Shown here: positions 1 through 6,772 of the stretch, one piece after another
Numbering within the stretch: position 1 is the stretch's first letter
Layout of the letters: every line of letters begins with the position of its first letter
NCBI GenBank assembly: GCA_052168355.1
Contig: JBQLZQ010000033.1
Span: 1 to 18,247 of the forward strand
Source of the DNA: JBQLZQ01 sp052168355
GTDB lineage: Bacteria; Pseudomonadota; Alphaproteobacteria; DSM-16000; Inquilinaceae
Direction: 5' to 3'
Length of the DNA: 18,247 nucleotides
Position numbers and translations under genes: made by a program
The notes under the pieces: generated by a model
What the model was told of the DNA's origin: nothing
Database searches by the model: none
The model's input: the letters and a program-made list of their open reading frames with translations, nothing else

Positions 1-51
1 CACGTCATTGGTGGAAGCGGATCCGCTTCCACCAATGACGATCGCGCTCTA
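1..51 (+). repeat. Palindromic intergenic element, copy 1 (right part only)
   Basis: This is the right end of the element seen complete at 14863-15000; bases 1-51 match 14950-15000 with one difference (position 21, A versus G). It contains an 18-bp inverted repeat (3-20 and 23-40) with a 2-nt centre, ending in GATCGCGCTCTA. The left part lies outside the window. Its last three bases (49-51, CTA) are the stop codon TAG of the flavodoxin gene on the minus strand, and the hairpin probably also terminates that transcript (inference). Confidence 0.9.
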
Positions 52-552
52 GCCGCCCGTCTTCACCCGATCGCGGCCAAGGCCGGAAAGCTTCTCCGCG
101 AACCGGTCCAGCCTTTCCAGATGCCGGTTTTGGTCGACATCCTCTTGCCGCAGCAGGAGGGTCGCCTCGAGATCGGTCGGCACCAGCGCGGCGACCATGT
201 CGACGGCCTTTCGCGGTTCGGAGTGTCCACCATGGGTCAGGAACAGCGCCACATGGGCCGGCAGGTCGCGGGTGCGGTCGAGAAACGCACGCAAGGGGAC
301 GGCGGGGTAGCTGGTCCAGATCGGCGCGCCCAGGATGACCAGATCGTAGTCGGAAAGCCTGTCCGCCCGCACCTCGATCGGCGGCAGTCTACCCCGCAGG
401 CTGTCGTGTCCCGCGCGCAGGTACCGGAGCCCTCCCGGCCGGTAGCGCCGGCATCCGATCTCGGCGATTTCGGCCCCCAGCGCGTCCGCCAGGCCGCGCG
501 CCACCTTGGCCGTGGTTCCGGTGCGCGAATAGAAGACGATCAGCGTTTTCAT
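49..552 (-). CDS. Flavodoxin-like protein
   Basis: Predicted 167-aa FMN-binding flavodoxin, a cytosolic electron carrier or quinone/protoporphyrinogen-type reductase. Residues 9-18 (SRTGTTAKVA) are the FMN phosphate loop after the first beta strand (TLIVFY). Residues 70-80 (DLVILGAPIWT) are the typical second flavin-contacting strand-loop, and LFLTHGG at about 103-109 is the third. The start at 552 is chosen over an in-frame ATG at 570 because GGAG sits about 9 nt upstream and the flavodoxin strand begins directly at MKTLIVFY. The stop codon is supplied by the palindromic element at 1-51. Only the last ~55 bp of a nitroreductase gene lie upstream on this strand, so the gene appears separated from its original operon promoter; it may now be read from the regulator gene at 713-1915. 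A relic of the same gene lies at 5474-5557. The fold is secure; the substrate is unknown. Confidence 0.88.
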   Translation of the reverse strand: MKTLIVFYSRTGTTAKVARGLADALGAEIAEIGCRRYRPGGLRYLRAGHDSLRGRLPPIEVRADRLSDYDLVILGAPIWTSYPAVPLRAFLDRTRDLPAHVALFLTHGGHSEPRKAVDMVAALVPTDLEATLLLRQEDVDQNRHLERLDRFAEKLSGLGRDRVKTGG

Positions 553-572
553 GGCCGGGCTCCGCTGCATGT

Positions 573-627
573 CTACACGATCACCGCGTCGGCCGTCCGG
601 CGCAGGGACATCGGCAGGGGCGGGGCG
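573..627 (-). pseudogene. 3'-end remnant of the nitroreductase gene
   Basis: Bases 573-627 match the 3' end of the intact nitroreductase gene (5582-5636) at 53 of 55 positions. Read on the minus strand they encode PPLPMSLRRTADAVIV and a TAG stop, against PPLPMSLRRTADAVIL and TAG in the intact gene. Similarity stops at 627/628, where unrelated sequence begins. The fragment sits just upstream of the flavodoxin start, where the end of a preceding operon gene would lie. It is the left scar of the event that placed the 628-5473 block here. Confidence 0.85.
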
Positions 628-712
628 GCATAGCCTGATTTTGTCGCGTACGCCGAACGACGGCGCTTTTTGTGACCCACGGCCCCCGCAACTTCTTCAT
701 CCGATCGCAAGA

Positions 713-1915
713 TCAATCCTTGAGGAAATCACGCATGTGGCGCACGCACCGCCTCCAAGAGGGGTCGGTGGCTGGGAGAATATGGTTCGCAGTCTCGAGT
801 GTTACAAACCGCGCATCTCTGATACCGGCCGCCAGTTCCTGTCCCTGTTCGTACGGCACGCCCGACTCGTTTCTCGAATGAAGGACCAGCGTCGGAGCCT
901 GAACGTCCGCGAGAATGCCCCGGATATCGACGTCTCCGTGGGCCATGAGTATCCCGGCAGCGTTCTCCGGAGATGTCGTCTTCTTCTGCAAGTCGGTGAA
1001 CCATGTCTGGCTCTCGGCCGGTGCGTCGGGCATGTAAATCGTCGTGAACATCTGCCGGACGGCTCGGTTGTCACGTCCCCAGCCGGCGCGGATCAACGCG
1101 CAGCGGGCCTCGCCTACGGCAATCGAATCTGGCTCGTCCCGATGCCGCCAGCCGCGTGCATAGCCACCGAGCAAGAGCAGTTTTGTCACGCGCTCCGGAT
1201 GTCGGGCCGCATAGGCAACGGCCTTGGCGCAGCCTTGCGATATGCCCAGAAGCGGGAATTTCTCAAGCTCCAGCGTATCGACCACCGCTTCGAGGTCTTC
1301 CACTTGACGGTCGAGGCAGAAATCCGACGCGGCCCAGGACGACAGCCCATTGCCGCGTGCGTCGTATCGGATGAGTTGATGCTCACTGGCCAGCTCGTTG
1401 AAAAAGTGCTTCCAGACCGGGCTCTCCCAGTCGAACTCCAAATGATTCAGCCAATTGGCCGCCTTTACCAATGGCGGCCCAGCGCCGGCAAGAGCATAGG
1501 CGATCCTTGTACCGTCGGCGCTGTGGCAAAAACGGATGTCCTGGACGGGAAGATCGCCTGTGTCCGCGCTGTCTGTCGCTACCGTCCCGTATCCAGCACC
1601 AGCGCCAGCTTCGACGACGGGCGCCACGAAGCGAAAGCCGTGGCCATGCACTGTTTTGACATAACGTTGGCTCTTGCCGTCGTCTCCGAGCGCCTTGCGG
1701 AGCGAGCGAACGGCGCTCGACATCGCCGCCTCCGAGATGAAGCGGCCCTCCCACACCGACTCCACAAGCTCACTCTTCGAGACCGCGCGGTCGCGTTCCT
1801 CAACGAGGTGTAGAAGCAGTTCGAATACCTTCGGCTCGATCCCGACGGCCACGCCGTCTTTGGACAGCTCTCTCAGGGCCGTATCCAGCACGAACGTGTC
1901 GAAGAAGTATCTCAT
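713..1915 (-). CDS. Winged-helix regulator fused to an alpha/beta hydrolase
   Basis: Predicted 400-aa one-component regulator. Residues 1-100 are an OmpR/PhoB-type winged helix (EPKVFELLLHLVEERDRAVS, then SVRSL-type recognition helix AMSSAVRSLRKALGD and the wing HGHGFRFVAPV). Residues ~101-122 are a Gly/Ala-rich linker. Residues ~125-400 are an alpha/beta hydrolase with nucleophile elbow GISQG (Ser226), an oxyanion-region motif YDARGNG at ~184-190, and His378 in ANHIL. The usual acid Asp is replaced by Glu350 in HSRNESGVP. No receiver or membrane segment is visible, so it probably binds a small ligand, or hydrolyses it, in the cytosol and controls the divergent osmC operon (inference from arrangement). 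No clear Shine-Dalgarno sequence precedes the ATG at 1915. Such fusions occur in proteobacteria, but I know of no characterised function for this one. Confidence 0.85.
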   Translation of the reverse strand: MRYFFDTFVLDTALRELSKDGVAVGIEPKVFELLLHLVEERDRAVSKSELVESVWEGRFISEAAMSSAVRSLRKALGDDGKSQRYVKTVHGHGFRFVAPVVEAGAGAGYGTVATDSADTGDLPVQDIRFCHSADGTRIAYALAGAGPPLVKAANWLNHLEFDWESPVWKHFFNELASEHQLIRYDARGNGLSSWAASDFCLDRQVEDLEAVVDTLELEKFPLLGISQGCAKAVAYAARHPERVTKLLLLGGYARGWRHRDEPDSIAVGEARCALIRAGWGRDNRAVRQMFTTIYMPDAPAESQTWFTDLQKKTTSPENAAGILMAHGDVDIRGILADVQAPTLVLHSRNESGVPYEQGQELAAGIRDARFVTLETANHILPATDPSWRRCVRHMRDFLKD

Positions 1916-1989
1916 ATTCGCAAAAAGGCAGTCCGAAGCGACCTATCACGGATATCCATGGACCCGATGTCGCACAACCGGCCAGTATC

Positions 1990-2172
1990 CTAGGCCGACC
2001 GATAGAATTCAACAGAATTTCTCCAGGAAATCTCCAACTCGTCCGCAAGACCCGCCAACCGATCCGGACTATCACTCTCTACGCCAAACGGTGTGCCTGC
2101 ATCCGCCTCTTGCGCAGCGTCGCGGAGAGCCTTTTTCAAGGTGCGTCTCAAGAAACGCGACGTCTGGCGCAT
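1990..2172 (-). CDS. Possible small hypothetical protein, 60 aa
   Basis: An open frame from ATG at 2172 to TAG at 1990-1992 encodes a basic N-terminus (MRQTSRFLRRTLKKALRDAA) and an acidic C-terminal half ending SWRNSVEFYRSA. Its composition reads like a real polypeptide rather than an antisense shadow. Against it: no ribosome-binding site precedes the ATG, third-position GC is only about 60 percent by hand count, and it occupies the expected control region of the divergent genes. It could be a genuine small gene, the 3' relic of a longer gene, or chance. I do not recognise a family. Confidence 0.3.
   Translation of the reverse strand: MRQTSRFLRRTLKKALRDAAQEADAGTPFGVESDSPDRLAGLADELEISWRNSVEFYRSA
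2004..2019. promoter_or_regulatory. Candidate direct-repeat operator
   Basis: AGAATT occurs twice with starts exactly 10 bp apart (2004 and 2014), one helical turn. OmpR/PhoB-type winged-helix proteins commonly bind tandem half-sites with 10-11 bp spacing. The adjacent regulator has this domain and the site lies between it and its divergent target operon. Assigning it to that regulator is inference from position. Confidence 0.3.
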
Positions 2173-2229
2173 GGGAACGCGGATGTCGAAAGCGCTCAAC
2201 ACATGATGACCAGTAGAAAGGAAACTCGA

Positions 2230-2796
2230 ATGACCAATCAAACGGAAAGTGGAACCGTCAACAACGGTGTTGACGTCGAGGCGCTTCTTGGCGCCCGCCA
2301 AGCGATCGAGGCCACGCCGGAGGCCGGCCGGTTCACCTGGCGCGCGCGCTGCAAGCGGGTCGATGGTGTGCACAGTCGCTCGACCGTGGAGGGGTTTTTC
2401 GGTTTCGGCGAAGAACAGGCCCGCAAGTCGCCGCACACAATCGACGCCGACCATCCCGAACAGTTCGCCGCCCCCGATGCGGGGCCGACGCCCGTGGAGA
2501 TTGTCCTGTCGGCTCTGGCAAGTTGCCTGACCGCTGGCGTGGCATCGGTGGCTCAAAATCGCGGCATCCAGCTCAGGTCGGTTGAGGCCAGGGTGGAAGG
2601 CGACATGGACCTCGCCGGCATACTCGGCGCCGACGCGAATGTGCGCAACGGTTTCAGCGCCATTCGCGTGTCCTTTGATATCGATGCCGATGCCAAGCCC
2701 GCCGAGGTCGCGGCACTTGTGGCGCAATCCCAGAAGCGTTCGGCGGTGTTCGACATCGTCACCAACCCCACCAACGTGCACGTCACGGTCGGCTGA
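2230..2796 (+). CDS. OsmC-family protein (one-cysteine variant)
   Basis: Predicted 188-aa OsmC/Ohr-fold protein. The family typically reduces organic hydroperoxides with two cysteines. Here the helix cysteine is present (Cys99 in VLSALASCLTAGV), but the second, normally in a CPVS-like motif, is Ser171 (KRSAVFDIV). It would therefore need an external thiol to regenerate, or may do something other than peroxide reduction. An N-terminal extension of about 35 residues (VDVEALLGARQAIEATPEAG) precedes the core. The ATG at 2230 is chosen because AAGGAAA lies about 7 nt upstream; in-frame ATGs upstream (2110 and near 2205) lack such a site. It is the first gene of the block's four-gene plus-strand operon; a second one-cysteine OsmC lies two genes downstream. 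Confidence 0.88.
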   Translation: MTNQTESGTVNNGVDVEALLGARQAIEATPEAGRFTWRARCKRVDGVHSRSTVEGFFGFGEEQARKSPHTIDADHPEQFAAPDAGPTPVEIVLSALASCLTAGVASVAQNRGIQLRSVEARVEGDMDLAGILGADANVRNGFSAIRVSFDIDADAKPAEVAALVAQSQKRSAVFDIVTNPTNVHVTVG

Positions 2797-2830
2797 CCGG
2801 GCGCCGGCCAACCGATAGTGGAGCAATCTC

Positions 2831-4075
2831 TTGAGACCCGTGACAACCATCATCATCGGCGCCGGCCAGGCCGGGCTCGCCATGAGCCGGGAGCTCACGC
2901 GCCGCGGCGTGGATCATCTGATCCTCGACCGCGGGGCGGTGGCCCAAGCTTGGCGCAAGAACCGGTGGGACAGCCTCCGTTTGCTCACCCCCAACTGGGC
3001 GAACGGACTGCCGGGGGCTCCCTATCTGGGCCCCGACCCCGATGGTTACATGCCGGTCGCCGACCTGGTCGAGCGGCTCGATGACTACGCAAGGGTGATC
3101 GACGCGCCCATCCAACGTGACACCGAGGTGCTCCGCGTGACGGGAACCGGCGCCGGATTTCAACTCGAGACGGCCCAGGGTCCGATCGGATGCAGGGCGC
3201 TGGTCCTGGCCACCGGGGCATGCGCCCGGCCGCACGTCCCGGGGCTCTGCGCCGCTGTGCCGACTAGCGTCTTCCAGATGACGCCCGCGGCCTATAAGCG
3301 GCCAGGCGATCTGCCACCAGGCGGGGTGCTGGTCGTCGGCGCCTCGGCGTCCGGCGTGCAGCTTGCGCGCGAAATCCACCGTTCGGGACGGCCGGTGACG
3401 CTGGCTGTCGGTTGGCACACGCGCCTGCCGCGCACGTACCGCGGGTATGACGTGGAGCGTTGGTTGGACGCCCTTGGCCTCCTGGATGAGCGGTTCGGTG
3501 AGATCGACGATCTGGAGCGCGCGCGCCGCACGCCATCGCCGCAATTGATCGGCGGGCCCGAGCCTGTCGATCTCAACGCATTGCAGGATCTTGGCGTTGA
3601 GGTCGTCGGCCGGCTGATGGATATCCGCGACGGAGCGGCGCTGTTCTCGGGCGGCCTGGCGAATGCGTGCGCGTCTGCCGATCTCAAGATGCACCGTCTG
3701 GTCGACGCAATCGACGACTGGGTGGCAAAGCATGGCCTCGAAAATGAGCTGCCGCCGCCAGAGCGGCCGAAGCCGAGCCGCGCGCCCAAGGCGCCGGCGC
3801 TCAGCCGCAGTCTGACCGACACCGGCATCCGCTCGATCGTTTGGGCGACCGGTTACCGGCCCGATTTTTCGTGGCTCGACATGCCGGTGTTCGACGCGCG
3901 CGGACGCCTTCGCCATCACGGCGGGCTGGTCAGCGCGCCGGGGCTTTATGCCATGGGCCTCACCTTCATGCGCCGGCGTCGATCGCATCAGATTTCCGGC
4001 GTCGGCGACGATGCGCGCGAACTGTCCGCACATTTGCACGCCCATCTCGACGGCCGTGCGGTCATGGCCGCTTGA
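2831..4075 (+). CDS. FAD/NAD(P)-dependent monooxygenase-like oxidoreductase
   Basis: Predicted 414-aa two-dinucleotide-domain flavoprotein resembling the flavin monooxygenase/CzcO group. An FAD-binding glycine motif GAGQAG occurs at 10-15. WRKNRWDSLRLLTP at 41-54 is typical of the group. A second glycine motif GASASG at 170-175 fits NADPH, and WATGYRPDFSWLD at 338-350 is the C-terminal ATG-type signature. Such enzymes oxidise heteroatoms (S, N) or carbonyls of small molecules, so S- or N-oxidation is plausible but unproven. The start is TTG at 2831, with GGAG at 2820-2823 seven bases upstream; the frame opens directly into the strand TTIIIGAG. The gene lies 34 bp after osmC and 24 bp before the second osmC, consistent with an operon. 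Confidence 0.86.
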   Translation: MRPVTTIIIGAGQAGLAMSRELTRRGVDHLILDRGAVAQAWRKNRWDSLRLLTPNWANGLPGAPYLGPDPDGYMPVADLVERLDDYARVIDAPIQRDTEVLRVTGTGAGFQLETAQGPIGCRALVLATGACARPHVPGLCAAVPTSVFQMTPAAYKRPGDLPPGGVLVVGASASGVQLAREIHRSGRPVTLAVGWHTRLPRTYRGYDVERWLDALGLLDERFGEIDDLERARRTPSPQLIGGPEPVDLNALQDLGVEVVGRLMDIRDGAALFSGGLANACASADLKMHRLVDAIDDWVAKHGLENELPPPERPKPSRAPKAPALSRSLTDTGIRSIVWATGYRPDFSWLDMPVFDARGRLRHHGGLVSAPGLYAMGLTFMRRRRSHQISGVGDDARELSAHLHAHLDGRAVMAA

Positions 4076-4099
4076 GCCTCGCGGAAAAAGGAGACAACC

Positions 4100-4645
4100 A
4101 TGTCGGACATGGGCTCAATCAAAGCGGCGCTGGACCGGGCGGTCAAGACGGTGACCCTACGGCCCGAGCGCGGACAACGGGTCTATCGCAATAGGGCGGC
4201 GGTCAGCGAGGGCACTCTGTGCCATGTGGAAGAAGCCGGCCATACGCTGACCCTTGATGTTGGAAAGGCTCTGGGTGGCAACAATGCCGGCCCCAGTCCC
4301 AGTATGATTCTGCGTTCGGCCATGAGCGGTTGCGTGGCCATTGGCGTTAAGCAATGGGCCGCGCGACGAGGTGTGTCGGTCGACCATGTTGAGGCCGTGC
4401 TGGAGACCGACGTCGACGCACGCGGGCAACTCGGCGTGTGCGATGACGCCATGCCCGGTTTTCACGGCATCCGGCTGCTGATCACCGTCACATCTCCTGC
4501 CCCGCTGGAGGTGATCGAAAACCTGGTCGCTGCGTCGCTGAAGTACAGCCCGCTGATGGACGTATTCGTACGCTCGCAGTCGGTGGACCATTGGGTCTCC
4601 GTCATTGGGTCGGACGTGCCTCCTGGACCCGGAGAAGGTTCCTAA
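4100..4645 (+). CDS. OsmC-family protein, second copy (one-cysteine variant)
   Basis: Predicted 181-aa OsmC-fold protein, clearly divergent from the one at 2230. The helix cysteine is Cys78 (MSGCVAIGVKQWAARRGV), while the second-cysteine position reads YSPLMDVF, so Ser150 replaces it. The core begins near residue 25 and the C-terminus ends in a Pro/Gly tail. A strong ribosome-binding site (AAGGAGA) precedes the ATG at 4100. The stop codon overlaps the following methyltransferase start by one base (TAATG), which indicates translational coupling. Two non-identical one-cysteine OsmC proteins in one operon suggest a heterodimer or two related substrates (inference). Confidence 0.88.
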   Translation: MSDMGSIKAALDRAVKTVTLRPERGQRVYRNRAAVSEGTLCHVEEAGHTLTLDVGKALGGNNAGPSPSMILRSAMSGCVAIGVKQWAARRGVSVDHVEAVLETDVDARGQLGVCDDAMPGFHGIRLLITVTSPAPLEVIENLVAASLKYSPLMDVFVRSQSVDHWVSVIGSDVPPGPGEGS

Positions 4646-5472
4646 TGGACACCAGATTGCAGAGACGCGTTCAGCGCTACGGCTGGGACAAGGCTGCGGA
4701 AGCCTACGAAGTGGGCTGGAAGGAGAGCCTGGCGGACGCCCAAGCCGAACTGCTGCGCCTGGCGGACGCCACATTCGGCGAACATGTCCTCGACGTGGCC
4801 TGCGGTACTGGACTGGTCAGTCTGCCCCTGGCGGAATCGGTTGGCCTCTTGGGCAGCGTCATCGCCACCGATATTTCAGACAAGATGATCGAAAAAATCC
4901 GGCAAGCCGCCACCATACGCGGTCTGACCCAACTCGCCGCTTTTCGGGCTGACGCCGAAGATCTTCATGTGGCGCCGGATGCCAGCTTCGATCTTGTCAC
5001 ATGCGCCCTCGGCCTGATGTATGTCTCCGATACGGCCAAAGCCATGGACGAGGCCTTCCGCGTCCTGAAGCCCGGCGGTCGGGCTGTTTTCGCCGTCTGG
5101 GGAGAGCGCTCCAAATGCGGCTGGGCGGATATCTTTCCGATTGTGGATGCGCGGGTGAGGTCGGAGGTCTGTCCCTTGTTTTTCCGACTCGGGACCGGCT
5201 CGGCGTTGGCGAACGAAATGGCTTCGGCCCAGTTCGTCCGGATTGAAACGTCCCGACTGACATCGGAGCTGCCCTATGCGGATGACCGCGCAGCCATCGA
5301 GGCCGCGTTCGTTGGCGGCCCCGTTGCGCTGGCCTACGACCGGTTCGATGAGCCGACGCGCGCCGCGGCGCACCGCGAGTATGTGGCTTCGATCACCCCG
5401 TTCCGAACGCCGGACGGCTACCGCATTCCCGGAGAGTTCGTCGTGTGCCGGGGCTATAAGAATGCGCGGTAG
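4645..5472 (+). CDS. Class I SAM-dependent methyltransferase
   Basis: Predicted 275-aa cytosolic methyltransferase of the UbiE-like Methyltransf_11 type. Motif I is VLDVACGTGLVSLPLA (48-63), the acidic end of strand 2 is VIATDIS (72-78), motif post-I region is AFRADAEDL (99-107), and VLKPGGRAVFAVWG (140-153) is the strand-5 motif. The C-terminus (RIPGEFVVCRGYK) is typical, so the gene is not truncated. The ATG at 4645 overlaps the osmC stop and has GGAGAAGG at 4631-4638. It is the last gene of the operon; the sequence after its stop is a relic of the flavodoxin gene. The substrate is unknown; alongside a flavin monooxygenase, methylation of a small thiol, acid or amine is conceivable. Confidence 0.87.
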   Translation: MDTRLQRRVQRYGWDKAAEAYEVGWKESLADAQAELLRLADATFGEHVLDVACGTGLVSLPLAESVGLLGSVIATDISDKMIEKIRQAATIRGLTQLAAFRADAEDLHVAPDASFDLVTCALGLMYVSDTAKAMDEAFRVLKPGGRAVFAVWGERSKCGWADIFPIVDARVRSEVCPLFFRLGTGSALANEMASAQFVRIETSRLTSELPYADDRAAIEAAFVGGPVALAYDRFDEPTRAAAHREYVASITPFRTPDGYRIPGEFVVCRGYKNAR

Positions 5473-5473
5473 A

Positions 5474-5557
5474 TGGTCCAGATCGGCGCGTCCGGGATGA
5501 CCAGATCGTGATCGGAAAGCCTGTCCGCCCGCACGTCGATCGGCGGCAGTCTGCCCC
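5474..5557 (-). pseudogene. Flavodoxin gene relic
   Basis: Bases 5474-5557 match 312-395, the middle of the intact flavodoxin gene, at 78 of 84 positions with no gaps; on the minus strand they encode RGRLPPIDVRADRLSDHDLV and a little more. The first ~150 bp of the gene are missing (the match jumps from 395 to about 547), and everything downstream of the match is replaced by the methyltransferase gene. It lies just downstream of the intact nitroreductase gene, where the operon partner would be. It is the right scar of the block insertion. Confidence 0.85.
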
Positions 5558-5582
5558 TTATAATGGGGCTCCGGTCGGAGCC
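5553..5582. terminator. Overlapping hairpins between convergent genes
   Basis: Two perfect inverted repeats overlap here: GCCCC/GGGGC (5553-5557 with 5565-5569, 7-nt A/T loop) and GGCTCCG/CGGAGCC (5567-5573 with 5576-5582, 2-nt centre). They share bases 5567-5569, so only one can form at a time. They lie between the stops of the methyltransferase (+) and the nitroreductase (-), a position that suits bidirectional termination. No U-tract is present, so the terminator role is inference. Confidence 0.4.
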
Positions 5583-6667
5583 TACAGGATCACGGCGTCG
5601 GCCGTCCGGCGCAGGGACATCGGCAGGGGCGGGGCGTGGCCGAACCGGACCACCAGATCCGGGCGGGTCTCTTGGGCGCCCAGCCAGCCGGCGAGGTCGC
5701 GCCTGACGGCCGGGACCTCGACCGGCTGATTGATGTGCGCGGTGCGGATGCCGAGCGCCGTCGCCTGCAGGGCGAACCTCTCGAAGCTGCGGCCGACCCT
5801 GATCCAATGTTCGGGAGTCTGGCGGTCGCCGATAAACACGGCGATCCCGGCGGAGGACCGGATCTGATCGCGATACCGGTCGTTTTCGCTCCCCTCGGTG
5901 AAGAGCAGGTTGAAGAAAAAGCCGCCCGCCCAGGCCGGCAGCACCGGATGGCCCGCGCACGCGCTGAACAGGCCGTCGCGGGTCGACAGCGCCTGTTCCG
6001 GGCTGAAGCGCAGCCAGGCGCGCAGTTCCGCGACGAAGGCGGGATCGTTCACCTGCGCGCTGTTGCCGGCCACCACCAGTTCGAGCAACGCCTCGCGCTC
6101 CTCGGGCGCCGTGAAGACCAGCACCCGCACGCCATCCTCCCGCGCGGCGGACGTCAGCGCCTGGAGGTCGGCGGCCGATACCGGCCGACCGTCATAGACC
6201 GACCGGGTCGACTGGCGGTGCGGAATGGCGGCGTAAAGCGGCGATTCCCGCGCCTGCGATCGGGACAGCGCGACCGCCAGCCGCGTCTCGCCGTCGTTTG
6301 TGACGCCGACCTCGGCGGAACGGCCGTGCGCCGCGGCGGCGATGGCCAGGTTCTCCGCGGCGCAACCCAGGCTAACAAGGAGATGGTGGTCGTCCGGATC
6401 GACGATTTCGGTCCGGCGCGTGAAATCGGGCAGGATGGAGATCTCGTCCTCGGCGATCCGGAACCGCCACGGCTGGGTGTTGTGCCCGTTCGCCGCCAGG
6501 GTCGCGTAGCGGACGAAGTCCAGAAGCCGGGGCTCCGACGCAAGCGCCTGCCGCTGGCGCGCGACCGCCTCGGTGTAAGCGTCGAGGTTGGGCCAAAGCG
6601 CATGGGTCAGCCCACCGACCGCGGCGATGGTGGCCCCCGATATCAACAGGCCGCGTCGCGAAACCAT
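5582..6667 (-). CDS. Tat-exported nitroreductase (Acg-type FMN oxidoreductase)
   Basis: Predicted 361-aa nitroreductase-fold flavoprotein of the Acg-like group. The N-terminus (VSRRGLLISGATIAAVGG) has a twin-arginine pair followed by a hydrophobic stretch, suggesting export of a folded, FMN-loaded enzyme. LAANGHNTQPWRFRI (57-71) is the conserved FMN-contacting region, and GHAPPLPMSLRR near the C-terminus is typical of the family. GGAGG lies about 6 nt before the ATG at 6667. Members in other bacteria are hypoxia- or stress-induced and often accompany universal stress proteins; a perfect FNR-type box lies upstream at 6721-6734. A C-terminal fragment of the same gene at 573-627 and the flavodoxin relic at 5474 indicate that flavodoxin was once the next gene of this operon. 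Confidence 0.85.
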   Translation of the reverse strand: MVSRRGLLISGATIAAVGGLTHALWPNLDAYTEAVARQRQALASEPRLLDFVRYATLAANGHNTQPWRFRIAEDEISILPDFTRRTEIVDPDDHHLLVSLGCAAENLAIAAAAHGRSAEVGVTNDGETRLAVALSRSQARESPLYAAIPHRQSTRSVYDGRPVSAADLQALTSAAREDGVRVLVFTAPEEREALLELVVAGNSAQVNDPAFVAELRAWLRFSPEQALSTRDGLFSACAGHPVLPAWAGGFFFNLLFTEGSENDRYRDQIRSSAGIAVFIGDRQTPEHWIRVGRSFERFALQATALGIRTAHINQPVEVPAVRRDLAGWLGAQETRPDLVVRFGHAPPLPMSLRRTADAVIL

Positions 6668-6691
6668 CCTTCCCTCCGTGTTGCGGTCGTA

Positions 6692-6734
6692 ACCCTAGCC
6701 CAGGACCGGCACCGGCGGCCTTGATGAAGATCAA
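6692..6734 (-). promoter_or_regulatory. FNR/FixK-type promoter of the nitroreductase gene
   Basis: TTGATGAAGATCAA at 6721-6734 is a perfect TTGAT-N4-ATCAA box recognised by FNR/Anr/FixK-type regulators. On the minus strand a weak -10 (TAGGGT) lies at 6697-6692, which would put the transcription start near 6685 and the box centre (6727.5) about 42 bp upstream. That is the classic class II activation geometry, leaving a leader of roughly 18 nt before the ATG at 6667. From the other side the box is about 80 bp upstream of the likely regulator-operon start, so an effect there is possible. Confidence 0.7.
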
Positions 6735-6772
6735 GGGGCCGTCCGCGATCGCCCGGTATGAGGTCCCCGCCG

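Larger units (their letters stand above)
1916..2229. other. Divergent intergenic region, 314 bp
   Basis: This stretch separates the regulator (-) from the first osmC gene (+). It is less GC-rich than the rest of the window. It contains a direct repeat AGAATT at 2004-2009 and 2014-2019, and a possible 60-codon minus-strand reading frame at 1990-2172. I cannot identify a confident sigma-70 promoter here. The AAGGAAA just before 2230 is the osmC ribosome-binding site. Confidence 0.6.

Noticed and set aside
1..40. Hairpin repeat considered as part of a CRISPR array
   Set aside because: Copies are 15 kb and 3 kb apart, are internally palindromic and lack regular spacers or cas genes.
551..1813. 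Plus-strand open frame of 420 codons
   Set aside because: It is antisense to the regulator/hydrolase fusion, whose motifs are unambiguous.
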